The notes under the pieces were generated by a model. The model saw only the letters and a list, made by a program, of their open reading frames with translations, did no database searches and was not told the DNA's origin. A stretch of DNA of 64,000 nt from contig NZ_CP036299.1 in assembly GCF_007752345.1 (NCBI RefSeq), forward strand, positions 930,001 to 994,000, given 5' to 3'. Below, piece after piece: positions 36,493-46,447 of this stretch. Source of the stretch: Planctopirus ephydatiae. GTDB lineage: Bacteria > Planctomycetota > Planctomycetia > Planctomycetales > Planctomycetaceae. A program made the translations under genes and the position numbers. How positions within the stretch are numbered: position 1 is the stretch's first letter; each line of letters opens with the position of its first letter.

Positions 36493-39030
36493 TTAACTGG
36501 CCAGAAGCTGTTGTTCGAGGGTGTCCATCAGTTCGCGAATGTTCCAGTCTCGTCCACCGAGATGAAGTTCGCTGTTCGAATCCAGCCATTCGCCTACTTT
36601 TTTCTCGGCAGCCATGACAGTGCTATGATTTCGCCCGCCAAAATGCTGGCCAATTTCCTGATAGGCCGACTGTGTATGTTTTCTTGCCAGAAACATCGCC
36701 AGCATTCGCGGCTGACTCACAGTGCGTGCGCGGCTGGATGATTTCAGTTCTCGAGGCCGCACGCCAAAGAGCGTACAGATTGTCTGCTCGATATCGGCCA
36801 ATCGGACGATCTTGAGACAATCGCGCTCGAGATCTGCCAGAATCTGTCGTGCCGTGGCCAGGCCGACCCGCCGTTCGCTCATTGTGTACCAGGTGTGGAG
36901 GCAGTTGAGAGCCCCTTCGAGTTCCCGCACATTGTTGCGGAATTTTTGTGCCACCCACATCAGTGCTTCTTCACTGATATCAGTACCCATGCGGGCGGCT
37001 TTCATCTGCACGATCCGTTCACGCGTGGCCTGATCTGGTGCTTCCACCCGGCAGATCAGCCCTGACATGAACCGAGTGACCAGTTCATCCCCCAGTTTCG
37101 AGAGGAGTTTAGGGTGCCGATCAGCCGTCAGCACAATGGCCCGCCCACGTTCTGCGAGTTCGGTAAATGTATGGAGAAACTCTTCGCGTATCACCCGCGT
37201 ATTGTCGAGGAAATCCACATCATCAATGAGGAGAGCATCGACATTGCGAAACTTCTGCCGGAATGAAGGCAACGTTTTGTCACGCAGTGCCTGGGTAAAA
37301 CAGTTGGCGAACTGTTCGGCAGTCATCATCAGTACATTGAGCCCGGGGTGCTGCCTGCGCAATTGCCGGGAAATTCCTTCCAGCAGGTGGGTCTTGCCAA
37401 TGCCCACGTTTCCAAACAGATAGAGCGGATTGAATGGAGCCGGTACTTCGTCGCAAACTTTGCGGGCCGCTGCCAGAGCCAGTTCATTCCCTGTACCGAC
37501 GACGAGATCACTCAGTTCCATCGGGCGACGCGACATTTTCGCAGCGTTTGTTCTCCCCAGATGAGCCGGAGCTGAATGATGAGATGCCGCTCCTGAATTG
37601 GAACGAGATTCGTGAGATGCTGATGAGAACCCAGCCGCCTGGTTTGTTGGCGCCTGGGCCGTTGGCACTTGGTTCGTTGATCCGAAGGCCGTCGATGCGA
37701 CATATGCCCCCCGGCGAGGACCTGCCATCTGAGAGACCAGCGGATTTCTGCCTGCTGCGCTGGCGACAACCTGATCATCAGCGACTTTATTCCCAGCCGC
37801 CAATTGGCTTCCGGCCAAGGACGTGGCAGTCAGTGGCAGGTTCTGGGGAGCAGGATTGTGGGCAGATTCAGATCGCATCACGTCGAGATTGGCTCCCGGG
37901 AAATCGCTGACTGGAAGAACTCTCGACGATTTGTTGGCACCTGGTTTGTTGGCACACTGTCTATCAAAACGCTGTTCAGCAGCACCAGAAGACTGATCTG
38001 TTGCATGATGTTCTGCCGGTTGGTCCGGGGAGGGGATTGTGGTGATTGTGGCTCCCAACTTCAAGTCCGGGACAGCCGACTTTTTCGGGTGTTGAGAAGG
38101 CTGGTGATTCTGAGCGGGAAGATGTGCAATCACTCCAGTATTTGTTATGGAAATCTTTTCTGAAGGGTTCCTTGATAAAGATTTTTCGTGAGTTGTCGTA
38201 TGAGCTGTTGTGATCTTCGCAGAGGATGTGCCTTGACCAAGTGACGCATCTTCACTGAATGAAATGGTACTTGCCTGCAGACATTCACGAGCCAGTCGCT
38301 CCAGTAAGGGATGGTACTCACGCCTCAGCCAGTTTCGTAAAAACTCGTCTTCAATTCGCAGTACCAGTCGACCTCCCTGGTGATGAGAAGTGGTTGCCGC
38401 AACCTGTTGCCAGTCGAATGTGACTTTTCGGGCAAACAGCATTTCATATCGAGATGTGCCTATGGCCTCGATCAAGGCTTCTTGAAAGATCTGCAAACCA
38501 CCTGCATCAGTCATGGCTGCTGTATTGATGAATAAAGCGTGGGCAGGATCCTGAGTTGCCCTGGTCATGTCGGGCAAATCGTTAGCAATGGCCGCTGGCA
38601 TTTTCACAGGTGAAGGGTTGGCAATGATCGACGGAACATTCAGGTGATGATCTTCTGTCGAAAGCAGCGATCGGCTCGTTGGACTGGAAAGAGCCTGACA
38701 AAGACCTGCCCGGATGAGGACAGATCCTAAGGATGCTGCTTCCTGCTGACGGTTGGCTCTCGTTGGCAGAGAGTACTGTTTCGCAGGGCGCTGTCCTGGA
38801 GAATGCTGTACTGGAGAGTGTCGAGTCAGAGCATTCTGCCTGACAAGATTCTCATTGAGCCGTACCCGCTCAGCAGCGGTCTGAATATCCAATACAGTCT
38901 GCCCATCAGCGTCCTGAGGGATGAGCTTCTGCACGCCTCGTACATGAGCGGCGGAAGCCTGAACTGTCTGTTGTTGATCTCGTTCATCATGATTGATTCC
39001 GGGGTTCGCCAGCATCATGCCGGGTTGCAT
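36493..39030 (-). CDS. dnaA: Chromosomal replication initiator DnaA, unusually long
   Basis: An 845-residue DnaA, nearly twice the usual ~450. A strong GGGAGGG site 8 bases upstream supports the ATG at 39030. Residues 1-172 are an extension with no recognised domain. Domain I-like sequence is at about 173-255 (QIFQEALIEAIGTSRYEMLF to RREYHPLLERLARE). Residues about 256-503 are a Gln/Ser/Ala/His/Pro-rich linker in place of short domain II. The AAA+ domain follows: LVVGTGNELALAAARKV, Walker A FGNVGIGKTHLLEG (about 539-552), Walker B ALLIDDVDFLD (about 599-609), sensor and arginine-finger regions (LTADRHP, DELVTRFMSGL). Domain IV has QEIGQHFGGRNHSTVMAAEKK for DnaA-box binding. dnaN and recF do not flank it. 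Confidence 0.94.
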   Translation of the reverse strand: MQPGMMLANPGINHDERDQQQTVQASAAHVRGVQKLIPQDADGQTVLDIQTAAERVRLNENLVRQNALTRHSPVQHSPGQRPAKQYSLPTRANRQQEAASLGSVLIRAGLCQALSSPTSRSLLSTEDHHLNVPSIIANPSPVKMPAAIANDLPDMTRATQDPAHALFINTAAMTDAGGLQIFQEALIEAIGTSRYEMLFARKVTFDWQQVAATTSHHQGGRLVLRIEDEFLRNWLRREYHPLLERLARECLQASTISFSEDASLGQGTSSAKITTAHTTTHEKSLSRNPSEKISITNTGVIAHLPAQNHQPSQHPKKSAVPDLKLGATITTIPSPDQPAEHHATDQSSGAAEQRFDRQCANKPGANKSSRVLPVSDFPGANLDVMRSESAHNPAPQNLPLTATSLAGSQLAAGNKVADDQVVASAAGRNPLVSQMAGPRRGAYVASTAFGSTNQVPTAQAPTNQAAGFSSASHESRSNSGAASHHSAPAHLGRTNAAKMSRRPMELSDLVVGTGNELALAAARKVCDEVPAPFNPLYLFGNVGIGKTHLLEGISRQLRRQHPGLNVLMMTAEQFANCFTQALRDKTLPSFRQKFRNVDALLIDDVDFLDNTRVIREEFLHTFTELAERGRAIVLTADRHPKLLSKLGDELVTRFMSGLICRVEAPDQATRERIVQMKAARMGTDISEEALMWVAQKFRNNVRELEGALNCLHTWYTMSERRVGLATARQILADLERDCLKIVRLADIEQTICTLFGVRPRELKSSSRARTVSQPRMLAMFLARKHTQSAYQEIGQHFGGRNHSTVMAAEKKVGEWLDSNSELHLGGRDWNIRELMDTLEQQLLAS

Positions 39031-39658
39031 CGTGCAGACCCTCCCATGCCCATGCCACTTTGTCAGGACGTACTTTCAGACGGCTGGATGGAATAGATTC
39101 CATCAACATTGAGAAAGTCAGGCTTGAAAAGGGGAAAGAGCAGGCCGCCGTGGATTGTGGGGGACTCGTGGATTCCAGACTCGCTGAAGTGCTGCTTCCG
39201 GTTGCATGTTCCGAAAGAACCACTGGCAATGAGTCAGGGGCCTCGATGATTCAGAAAACTTCTCATGGTTGAACCATGAACGAATACGAATTCAAACAAA
39301 CACGTTGTATTTCGTGCGGCGGACTGGCCTGCAGTCTACGACTTATCACAAAGCCAGGAGGCCCCATGATGACATGCCATCGCCACAACCAATGAACTTG
39401 TTGATCTGATTTCGAACAAAGTGTTGAGCAATCGAGAAGACTGATCTTCACCCGCCCTGACTCATTCAAAGCAGGTGCGATGCTACCCCCCGCCAGCGGG
39501 GAGTCAAACCCAAAGGGTTCATAAAAAATTGGCAACTCGCAGCCTCGTGCAGAACAGTCCGGATTCCACAGGAAAACTCATGTTTTGCCCGCCGAGCGCT
39601 GCCAAAAATGAACTCATTTCGACCGACAGACAATGTTCAAAAGCTGTCAATTTCTTTC
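39031..39658. other. Intergenic region upstream of dnaA
   Basis: About 630 bases before dnaA, after the GNAT gene. I looked for clustered DnaA boxes (TTATNCACA) on both strands and saw none, and no AT-rich unwinding element, so an origin here is not supported. A small hairpin CCCCGC-CA-GCGGGG lies at about 39487-39500. It should hold the dnaA promoter. Confidence 0.45.
39039..39045 (-). promoter_or_regulatory. Ribosome-binding site deciding the dnaA start
   Basis: On the minus strand GGGAGGG lies 8 bases before the ATG at 39030. The alternative ATG at 38514, at the start of conserved domain I, has no such site, so the 172-residue extension is probably translated. Confidence 0.7.
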
Positions 39659-40681
39659 TCAGGGAGTGTTTGGAAAGCTGATGAAAACCTCTCGTGAGAA
39701 GAGCGGCACATAGCCACAATCCTCGTAAAGTTTTATCGCAAAATGGTTTGTGGCATCTACAGCCAGCATGGCCCAGCGCTGTCGCCTCGCCAGTGCCCGC
39801 AGTTCCAATTCTCTCAACAGTCGTTGCCCAAATTTCTGGCCCCGTTGCCCAAAAACAACGCCGAGGTACGACAACTCCACGGTCGCTCTTTCTGCATCTT
39901 CACACAGCATTCCCATAGCCACTGGTTGATTCTTCACAAATGCGACACGCGTCAACTCGTTGCAGAATCGAGGCGATTGAAGGTGCCCCAACAGCATTTG
40001 TGCACCACTGCGGAAGCCATCGAGACAAGGGAGATCGAGACTTCCCTGCAAGGTTGAATCGAGAATCAGGGCGACGTCCTCCGGGGCTTGCATGTCACTG
40101 AGTGAGAACGTTCGCCAGTTTTCATCGCCTTCCAAAAGTTCATGCACGCGAGCTGGCTCTGCTAGTTCTGGCGACTTTTCGTTCCAGTACGTTTGCAGGT
40201 CTTTTCCATAAAAGAGAATATTTCCGACCTGTTCAAATCCAATACGCGTCAACAGCATCCATCGATTCAATTCCTCTGGGTCGGCCAATGACTGGGCGTA
40301 AGCCATCGGGAGATCAACTGATCCTCGTTGGATATGCGATAGTTGATTTCGCAATTGCTCCAGCAGTCGATCTTCCACCTCTTGGGCCACCAGTTCAGAA
40401 ACCCCCTCTCGAACTTGAGGGGGCCAAACCATCACCACTCCATCCTTCCCTGGCAGGGCGAGTGCAGCTCCTAACACGGTGGGATCATCACCTACTTGTG
40501 AACTGAGGGTGTCGTGTTCCTCTGGCGAGCCTCCACCATCGATTTCTGCTGACAAAGCCAGCAGCCAGCGCGCCTCTGCACCTGCCGCCATGGCCTCAGC
40601 CTGTATGTCCGTCTCCAGAGGAAACAGGAGCCTGGCTCCGGCCGCCTGACTGGATGAAGTGCTGGCCACAACCACCTTCAT
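39659..40681 (-). CDS. GNAT-family N-acetyltransferase
   Basis: A 340-residue protein whose C-terminal ~130 residues are a GNAT domain: VAFVKNQPVAMGML, ELSYLGVVFGQRGQKFGQRLLREL (acetyl-CoA pyrophosphate-binding loop region) and AVDATNHFAIKLYEDCGYVPLF (motif B). The N-terminal ~200 residues are helical and may be a degenerate second GNAT fold (AGARWLLALSAEIDG, RIGFEQVGNILFYGKD). The acceptor is unknown: small molecule or protein. Its ATG overlaps the stop of the upstream HEAT gene (ATGA), so the two are in one operon and probably translationally coupled. Confidence 0.85.
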   Translation of the reverse strand: MKVVVASTSSSQAAGARLLFPLETDIQAEAMAAGAEARWLLALSAEIDGGGSPEEHDTLSSQVGDDPTVLGAALALPGKDGVVMVWPPQVREGVSELVAQEVEDRLLEQLRNQLSHIQRGSVDLPMAYAQSLADPEELNRWMLLTRIGFEQVGNILFYGKDLQTYWNEKSPELAEPARVHELLEGDENWRTFSLSDMQAPEDVALILDSTLQGSLDLPCLDGFRSGAQMLLGHLQSPRFCNELTRVAFVKNQPVAMGMLCEDAERATVELSYLGVVFGQRGQKFGQRLLRELELRALARRQRWAMLAVDATNHFAIKLYEDCGYVPLFSREVFISFPNTP

Positions 40682-42309
40682 GGTGCGGGAACCTTCCTGG
40701 TTTCAATGGCTCGAAGTGCAGCTCGTACAGCCGCCATTTGCTGAGAGAGGAGTCGCCGGTATTGGGCCATTTCCTGATCAATCACCGGACGACCCGCCAG
40801 GCCATCGGCGCGTTGCAAGGTCTCCAGCCGCTGCTCAGCGCGAGGTAATGTATTGACAGCAGGGGCTTGGTCTTCGATCTGCAGGGCTTGGCCTTGCAGT
40901 TCTTTCAGCAAACCCTCCAGCCAGGTCTGGCACTGTGCATCCCAGGGATATTTCTGAAAGAGCATGACGGTCGCCCGCCGTTCTTCCGGGCTTGAACTTA
41001 ACAATCCACGCTGAATTACCTGCTGCCATTCGACACCTTCCAAGGCGTTTGATCGCAGCAGGATCTCTAATGCCATCAGGCTGATTTTCAGCGAGTCACT
41101 TTTCAGAGCCGCTGTAAAACGTCCTCGCCAGAGCTTCCACTGATTCAGATCTGATGAAGCCGGCCGGCCCGGGGGATTCGTCACCATCTGTTGCCAGTCT
41201 CTGGTGCTCCCGATCAGTTGCAGGATCTCGAGTTGCCGCAGTCGTAAGGCAGCGAGCTTCAATGCCAATTCGGCCTGGCGATCGTCGGCAATACGCCCGG
41301 ATGTTGAAGCCAACGATTCCGACGACATGGCGGCTTCCACTTTGGCAATTTCTGTCATGGTCTCATCATAGATATTGATGATCCAAAGGGGAGGCTGCGG
41401 AGAGATCGCAAGAAGAGCCTGTGCAGCGCTCTCCCGAGCGAGTGGAGCAGGATCATCAAGGAACATGGCGGCAAGCCGTTCTTCGGCCACCATCGCCCGC
41501 TCACCAAAACCGCCAATCGCCTCCGCCGCCATGGCTCTCAAAGCGAAGTCTTCATCATCGAGCCAGCGCATGACCTGTGGTAAGAGCATCGAGGCTTCCT
41601 GCCGATAGGCAATAACCCCCTGCATTCCGGCTGTTCTCAATTCAAGCGGTAAGTGACGATTGGTCAACAGCTTCTCGATCACAGCCAAGCCCTCGCGAGT
41701 GGCTCCCATCTCGACGAGTGCCGCAATGGCACTGAGCTGAATTTCTTCCGGGTAATGGCTGTCGAACGCAATCAACGCCAGGTTGGCGGCTGTCTCATGT
41801 GCCAGCAAACCATACCGGCCCAGTGCGGGTAACACCCACAGAAGTGTACTCGCACGTTCTTTGCCCGATTTCACTTCAGTCAGCACTCGCTTTAATGAGA
41901 CCACTCCCGAAGGTGCTCGCGATCCCAACCTGGCCAGAGCGATCGCAGCTCTGCGGCGAACCAGATCATCCACGTCATCGCTCTCGACCAGTCGTTTGAG
42001 ATCAGCCAGCAACTCCGGCGCAGGAGGCTGTGTATAGTCGAGTGTCTGTAGGGCCAGATCGACACGCTGGCGGGCATCGCCGGCGGCATCATTGGCTGGC
42101 TGTCTTGCAGGCTGCTCTCCTTCAACCTGCTCTCTTTCAGCCTGCAGATGATGGGCCCAGGCCAATGTTCTAACAGATTCTCTGCGTTGTGTTACGTCGA
42201 AGCAGGATAAGGGCCAGTCGCCAGGGGAAGGACAGATTCCGAGAATCACCATCGTCAAGAAGATACGGGTGGTTCGAACAGGCGGGCAAAATGTGTAAGG
42301 GCAGGACAT
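40678..42309 (-). CDS. HEAT-repeat protein with possible signal peptide
   Basis: A 543-residue protein. The first ~35 residues include a hydrophobic stretch (TRIFLTMVILGICPSPG) that may be a signal peptide or anchor. Residues about 80-330 contain a series of HEAT/PBS-lyase-type repeats (DDLVRRRAAIALARLGSR, EEIQLSAIAALVEMGAT, DDEDFALRAMAAEAIGGFGE, PAPLARESAAQALLAISP). The C-terminal half is helical without clear motifs. HEAT solenoids are protein-protein platforms; the partner is unknown, the cotranscribed GNAT being one candidate. Confidence 0.82.
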   Translation of the reverse strand: MSCPYTFCPPVRTTRIFLTMVILGICPSPGDWPLSCFDVTQRRESVRTLAWAHHLQAEREQVEGEQPARQPANDAAGDARQRVDLALQTLDYTQPPAPELLADLKRLVESDDVDDLVRRRAAIALARLGSRAPSGVVSLKRVLTEVKSGKERASTLLWVLPALGRYGLLAHETAANLALIAFDSHYPEEIQLSAIAALVEMGATREGLAVIEKLLTNRHLPLELRTAGMQGVIAYRQEASMLLPQVMRWLDDEDFALRAMAAEAIGGFGERAMVAEERLAAMFLDDPAPLARESAAQALLAISPQPPLWIINIYDETMTEIAKVEAAMSSESLASTSGRIADDRQAELALKLAALRLRQLEILQLIGSTRDWQQMVTNPPGRPASSDLNQWKLWRGRFTAALKSDSLKISLMALEILLRSNALEGVEWQQVIQRGLLSSSPEERRATVMLFQKYPWDAQCQTWLEGLLKELQGQALQIEDQAPAVNTLPRAEQRLETLQRADGLAGRPVIDQEMAQYRRLLSQQMAAVRAALRAIETRKVPAP

Positions 42310-42382
42310 AAGTCACCACCATAACGACCTGTCACAGTCGTCACGATGCAGGGGGCCTTGGTCACCGGACGCCCCTTTGAAT

Positions 42383-44227
42383 CTACCATAATCCTGCCAA
42401 TGGCCCACCTCGAATTGCCAATTGATCGATTCGGGCAGAAACCTGAGGATCTTCGATCAAAGGTGGGGCATGCTGAGGCTTAATTCGTGCATCGATCACG
42501 AGGCTTCCTGTGCAGCCAAAATGCTTGGCTTCTGTAAACGCACCAATCCCATCAATATCAATGGCAGGGTTCGATCGGGTGAATGTCACCCATAACCAGT
42601 TGTTGAGTGTGCGAGCCGAGAAATCGGCATCATCGACCAGCAATATCAACGGGAAGCTGTTGATCGGCGAATTGACTGGAAACGCATCGCAGAACCTGCG
42701 CAGATCCGCGTTTTCTGGCTGAAAGGCCGGAGCTTCAATTGCCAGCACACCCGGCATGCAGAGTTTGGGATTTTGAAATCCGTCAGGTAAATGAAATTCT
42801 TCCGTGATGTTAGTAGGTAGCTCCCGGCGAACGGGCCCGGTGGCTGCCATCACCACTTTTGAGCCTTCGTTGAAACCACTCCCGGAGTAATCCAGCGTGT
42901 CGATCGTTGTTTTGGTTTGAAAGTGCAGATCACGCGACCAGTCGATCCGACTCAAGAGATGAGCAAAATAGGCTTCGATGTCGTGGATGTCGAGCGATGG
43001 TTCATCTTCATGAGCCACAATCAGCAGATACTTGGCCAGTGAGAGCTGTCCCTGTCCAAGGATTGCATTGGCCTGTGTGAGGAGTTCCTGGGGACGATTT
43101 CGCTTCACATAAGGCGTATATCGTTCACTACCAATTGCCAGAAGCAGAGGATGCACACCAGCCGCATCGACGGCATGCACGGCCTTCACACCAGGGATGA
43201 CTGTGGGAATGATCGGGCCAGTGATCTCATGAATGATCTCGCCAAACGAGGTGTCTTCCTGAGGTGGCCGACCGACGACCGTTAATGGCCAGATAGCGTC
43301 TTTGCGGTGGTACACCTTATCGACCTGCATCACCGGGAAGGGATGCGGCAAGCTGTAATATCCGAGGTGATCGCCAAACGGGCCTTCGATCTTGGTTTCA
43401 TGGGGATCAATCGATCCGGTGATGACGAAATCGGCATCGGCCCAGAACGGAAGTTCTCCCCGGCGCGAAACCATGCGAATGGGCCTGCCACCCAGTGCTG
43501 CACCGAAAAGAAGTTCCGAAAGCCCTTCAGGAAGGGGCATGACGGCAGCTAATGTCATCGCCGGTGGGCCACCGACAAAAATGTTGACTTTGAGTCGTTC
43601 TCCACGCTGAGCCGCATGGGCATGATGGACACCAATACTGCGATGGATCTGATAATGCAGACCGATTTCACGATCGGGCAGATAGTCATTTCCTGTCAAT
43701 TGGACCCGGTACATCCCGAGATTCGACTTACCAAAGCCCGGTGCGAAGGGATCTTCGCTGTAAACCTGTGGCAAAGTGATAAAGCCGCCACCGTCGTTGG
43801 GCCAGCTCTTCAGTTGTGGCAACTGACTGATCGTCGTTTCGCAGGCTGTAACAGGGCCCGAACGCACCCGCCGCACCCACATTTTCCAGAGAGTCAGTGG
43901 CACATCCCAGTATCGCCAAGGCTTTTTCGCCAGTTGCTGCGGATCGATCTTCAGTTCGACCAGATGACGAACCGCTTCGAGTTCGTGGCGGAACAGAAAA
44001 CGTGTGCGCTCGATTGTTCCAAACAGGTTGGAAACCATCGGAAAGCGGCACCCCTTAGGTCTGGTGAAGAGAAGAGCCGGGCCTTTTGCCAGATAAACGC
44101 GCCGCTGGATCTCGGCCATTTCCAGGCAGGGATCGATCTCGACATCAATACGCCGCAGCATATTGTTTCGTTCGAGATCGCGCACACAGGCCTGTAAACT
44201 CGCATATCCCATAATGTTTTCAGTCAT
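42383..44227 (-). CDS. UbiD-family decarboxylase
   Basis: A 614-residue member of the UbiD/Fdc family, which uses prenylated FMN (made by a UbiX-type enzyme) to decarboxylate aromatic or unsaturated acids. Seen: NLFGTIERTRFLF near the N-terminus, LGMYRVQLTGND (Arg of the active site), the motif ETKIEGPFGDHLGYYS with the acidic catalytic residues, and AVHAVDAAGVHPLLLAIG. Planctomycetes and many other bacteria use such an enzyme in menaquinone synthesis, so that role is plausible; the family also acts in ubiquinone and aromatic catabolism, and no flanking gene decides. The ATG at 44212 (MGYASL) is an alternative start. No ubiX-like gene is adjacent. Confidence 0.9.
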   Translation of the reverse strand: MTENIMGYASLQACVRDLERNNMLRRIDVEIDPCLEMAEIQRRVYLAKGPALLFTRPKGCRFPMVSNLFGTIERTRFLFRHELEAVRHLVELKIDPQQLAKKPWRYWDVPLTLWKMWVRRVRSGPVTACETTISQLPQLKSWPNDGGGFITLPQVYSEDPFAPGFGKSNLGMYRVQLTGNDYLPDREIGLHYQIHRSIGVHHAHAAQRGERLKVNIFVGGPPAMTLAAVMPLPEGLSELLFGAALGGRPIRMVSRRGELPFWADADFVITGSIDPHETKIEGPFGDHLGYYSLPHPFPVMQVDKVYHRKDAIWPLTVVGRPPQEDTSFGEIIHEITGPIIPTVIPGVKAVHAVDAAGVHPLLLAIGSERYTPYVKRNRPQELLTQANAILGQGQLSLAKYLLIVAHEDEPSLDIHDIEAYFAHLLSRIDWSRDLHFQTKTTIDTLDYSGSGFNEGSKVVMAATGPVRRELPTNITEEFHLPDGFQNPKLCMPGVLAIEAPAFQPENADLRRFCDAFPVNSPINSFPLILLVDDADFSARTLNNWLWVTFTRSNPAIDIDGIGAFTEAKHFGCTGSLVIDARIKPQHAPPLIEDPQVSARIDQLAIRGGPLAGLW

Positions 44228-44451
44228 CCTCGGGCAAGGGGTGGATTTCAGACCACCCGCTGATTTTCGACTTCTCGCGGTTTGTTCATGATGGCTAACG
44301 AATCCGTATGCAGCTCAAAACAAAAGATTATAGCGCCACCTCTTGAAGCCAACCTTTGCGCATTGCATTCTTCCAGTGGAATTGCGCGAACAGTTCTTGA
44401 TTTCACAATTCTGCCAGTCCCTCAAATTTTGAGACTTGGAGAGCCGGGAAT

Positions 44452-46377
44452 ATGTCCAGTTCACAGATTTCGCCAGAGAGTGTTCCATTTTCCAATCCAC
44501 CACCTCTGGGCTATCGATCTGAACAGGGCCGAAAGGTCTACATTGGCCTTATGATCGCGTTTGCCATCGTGACGGTCGCTGGACCGTTCGCAATTCAGTT
44601 TTTTGAGCAGTTCCGCATGCAGCGGCAATTCGAGAAAGGCTTTACGGTAGTCCGTAGCTTCAAGCCCATGCTCTCTGCCCGATGGGGAGATTTCCTCGTC
44701 GTCGGGACGGAAGACCAATATGTCGGTGGTGTGGGTGGCATGAGCGTTCGTGGTTCACTCATGGCGTTCTCCCTTAAAGATGGATCAAGCGTTAAACTGC
44801 CGATGGAAGCCAATGGCGACATTGCCAGGCCACTCGCCGATAGTGCAGCACTCGCAGTGATCGCGAACGACCAGCAGGTGTACGTCATCACCAACGATAC
44901 GCTGTACCGCGTGGAGAAAATTGAGGGCGGTATCTCGGTCGAGCGTGAAACGCAGTTTGATGTGGTCGCCAGCGGCCCAGGCGAAGTGGAGTCGGATGCG
45001 ATGCTGATTCGCGGCAGACCCGTCTGCAGGTATTCGACTTCGATTTTATCTCTCGAGGGAAAACCGGAACTGCTCCTCGGGATATGGCGTATCGACGATG
45101 ACCTCATAAGATATGCAATGAGCCTGAATCTTCCCGAATTCATGACTCCCGCTAATGAGCCACCGGCAGGCAACGAGGAAGAACCTGTGATCGTCGCGCC
45201 ACCTGAGGGGGATCTGGTGGTCTCTACGAACAACCTGCACGTCAAAACGGCCTCTTTGGGCACCAACGTGTATCTGGTCGTATCGCTGGATGGAAAAACC
45301 GTCTATCGCTCGATGGAGGCTGATCAGTTTCTCAAGCTGGACGAACCCGAGGCTGATCAGGCTCCAAAACCAAATCCCGCCACAACCAACCCTGCCGACT
45401 GGGAGACACTTGATGTTCCAGCCGATTTGCTACCACTCACGATTCTGCCGTCGTCCAATGTCACGCGGCTGGTGATGCGGGATGTGAATGGCCAGTTCTA
45501 TTCGGTCTACGAACGGACTACTGAGGGTTGGTCTGCCGAGCCAAGGCTGGTCACCCGTGCGGATCTGGAAGTGAATACCGATGGTGAAGTCTTTGCAGTA
45601 CCGGGCGCCAGCGATGACACGATCGTCTTCATTACAAATGATGTGGCCCACGGGCTGCGGATGCATCCGCTGATCAATGGAGAATTGCAGAAACCGATCA
45701 AGCTGGCCGGTTGGGCTGCACAGCCGGCAGTGGCCTATTACCTGGGCATTATTCAGTGGAACATGATCTTTGGCTTCTCTGTGCTGATTTTCATTGGCCT
45801 GGTGCCCACCATTCTCATGGCCATGTTCCGTACAAATCAGTTGGAGCTTTCGGACCAGACAGTGGAAATGGCTTCGATTCTGCGCCGAGGAATTGCCCGC
45901 ACCTTCGACTTTATGATCTTCTCCATCCCGCCTTATGCACTGGCCGGTTACTACATTTATCAGATGGACTGGTCGGCAGTGATCGGGACTTTCCAGAATG
46001 GGAACATGGTTGAGAAAGAGTTGACTCAATGGGCCATCTGGGCCTTAGTGGTGGGTCTGGGCTACTTCAGCTATTTCCTGATTGTGTTTCTGATGTACTG
46101 CTGGGTCGAAGGGACGTGGGGGACGACTCCCGGAAAGTTTCTGTGCCGGATCGAGACCTTGAGAACGACACTCAGGCCTTGTGGATTCTTTCGCTCGATC
46201 TTGCGAAATGCGGCCATTCTCATCGATGGTTTTTTCAACTACGTCGTGGGAGTCATGCTGATTGGCCTGCAGTACAAATGGCAAAGAGTCGGCGACCTGC
46301 TCGCTGATACCGTGGTGGTACGCACCTATCGACCAAGGAACACTTTCGATGATCTTTCCGGCCAGTCGAACACCTGA
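44452..46377 (+). CDS. RDD-family membrane protein with large extracytoplasmic domain
   Basis: A 641-residue protein with GGAG upstream of the ATG. A polar N-terminus (~27 residues) precedes TM1 (YIGLMIAFAIVTVAGPFAI), then about 370 residues of soluble sequence with propeller-like strand repeats (DFLVVGTEDQYVGG, QVYVITNDTLYRVEK, GTNVYLVVSLDGKTVYRS). Another TM helix (IIQWNMIFGFSVLIFIGLV) leads to a C-terminal RDD domain (about 480-630): RRGIARTFDFMIFSIPPYALAG, WVEGTWGTTPGKFLCRIET and YKWQRVGDLLADTVVVR, with the conserved R and two D positions. RDD proteins have been linked to ion/proton exchange or transport; the role here is unknown. Confidence 0.8.
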   Translation: MSSSQISPESVPFSNPPPLGYRSEQGRKVYIGLMIAFAIVTVAGPFAIQFFEQFRMQRQFEKGFTVVRSFKPMLSARWGDFLVVGTEDQYVGGVGGMSVRGSLMAFSLKDGSSVKLPMEANGDIARPLADSAALAVIANDQQVYVITNDTLYRVEKIEGGISVERETQFDVVASGPGEVESDAMLIRGRPVCRYSTSILSLEGKPELLLGIWRIDDDLIRYAMSLNLPEFMTPANEPPAGNEEEPVIVAPPEGDLVVSTNNLHVKTASLGTNVYLVVSLDGKTVYRSMEADQFLKLDEPEADQAPKPNPATTNPADWETLDVPADLLPLTILPSSNVTRLVMRDVNGQFYSVYERTTEGWSAEPRLVTRADLEVNTDGEVFAVPGASDDTIVFITNDVAHGLRMHPLINGELQKPIKLAGWAAQPAVAYYLGIIQWNMIFGFSVLIFIGLVPTILMAMFRTNQLELSDQTVEMASILRRGIARTFDFMIFSIPPYALAGYYIYQMDWSAVIGTFQNGNMVEKELTQWAIWALVVGLGYFSYFLIVFLMYCWVEGTWGTTPGKFLCRIETLRTTLRPCGFFRSILRNAAILIDGFFNYVVGVMLIGLQYKWQRVGDLLADTVVVRTYRPRNTFDDLSGQSNT

Positions 46378-46447
46378 TTGCTATGCCAGAGCACCACTTT
46401 TCGAGAAAGTGATTATTCAACGGAAGCAATTCATCGGGTGATTTTCT

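Noticed and set aside
39031-39658. Possible replication origin next to dnaA
   Set aside because: I found no cluster of TTATNCACA-like boxes on either strand and no AT-rich unwinding stretch, and dnaN is not adjacent.
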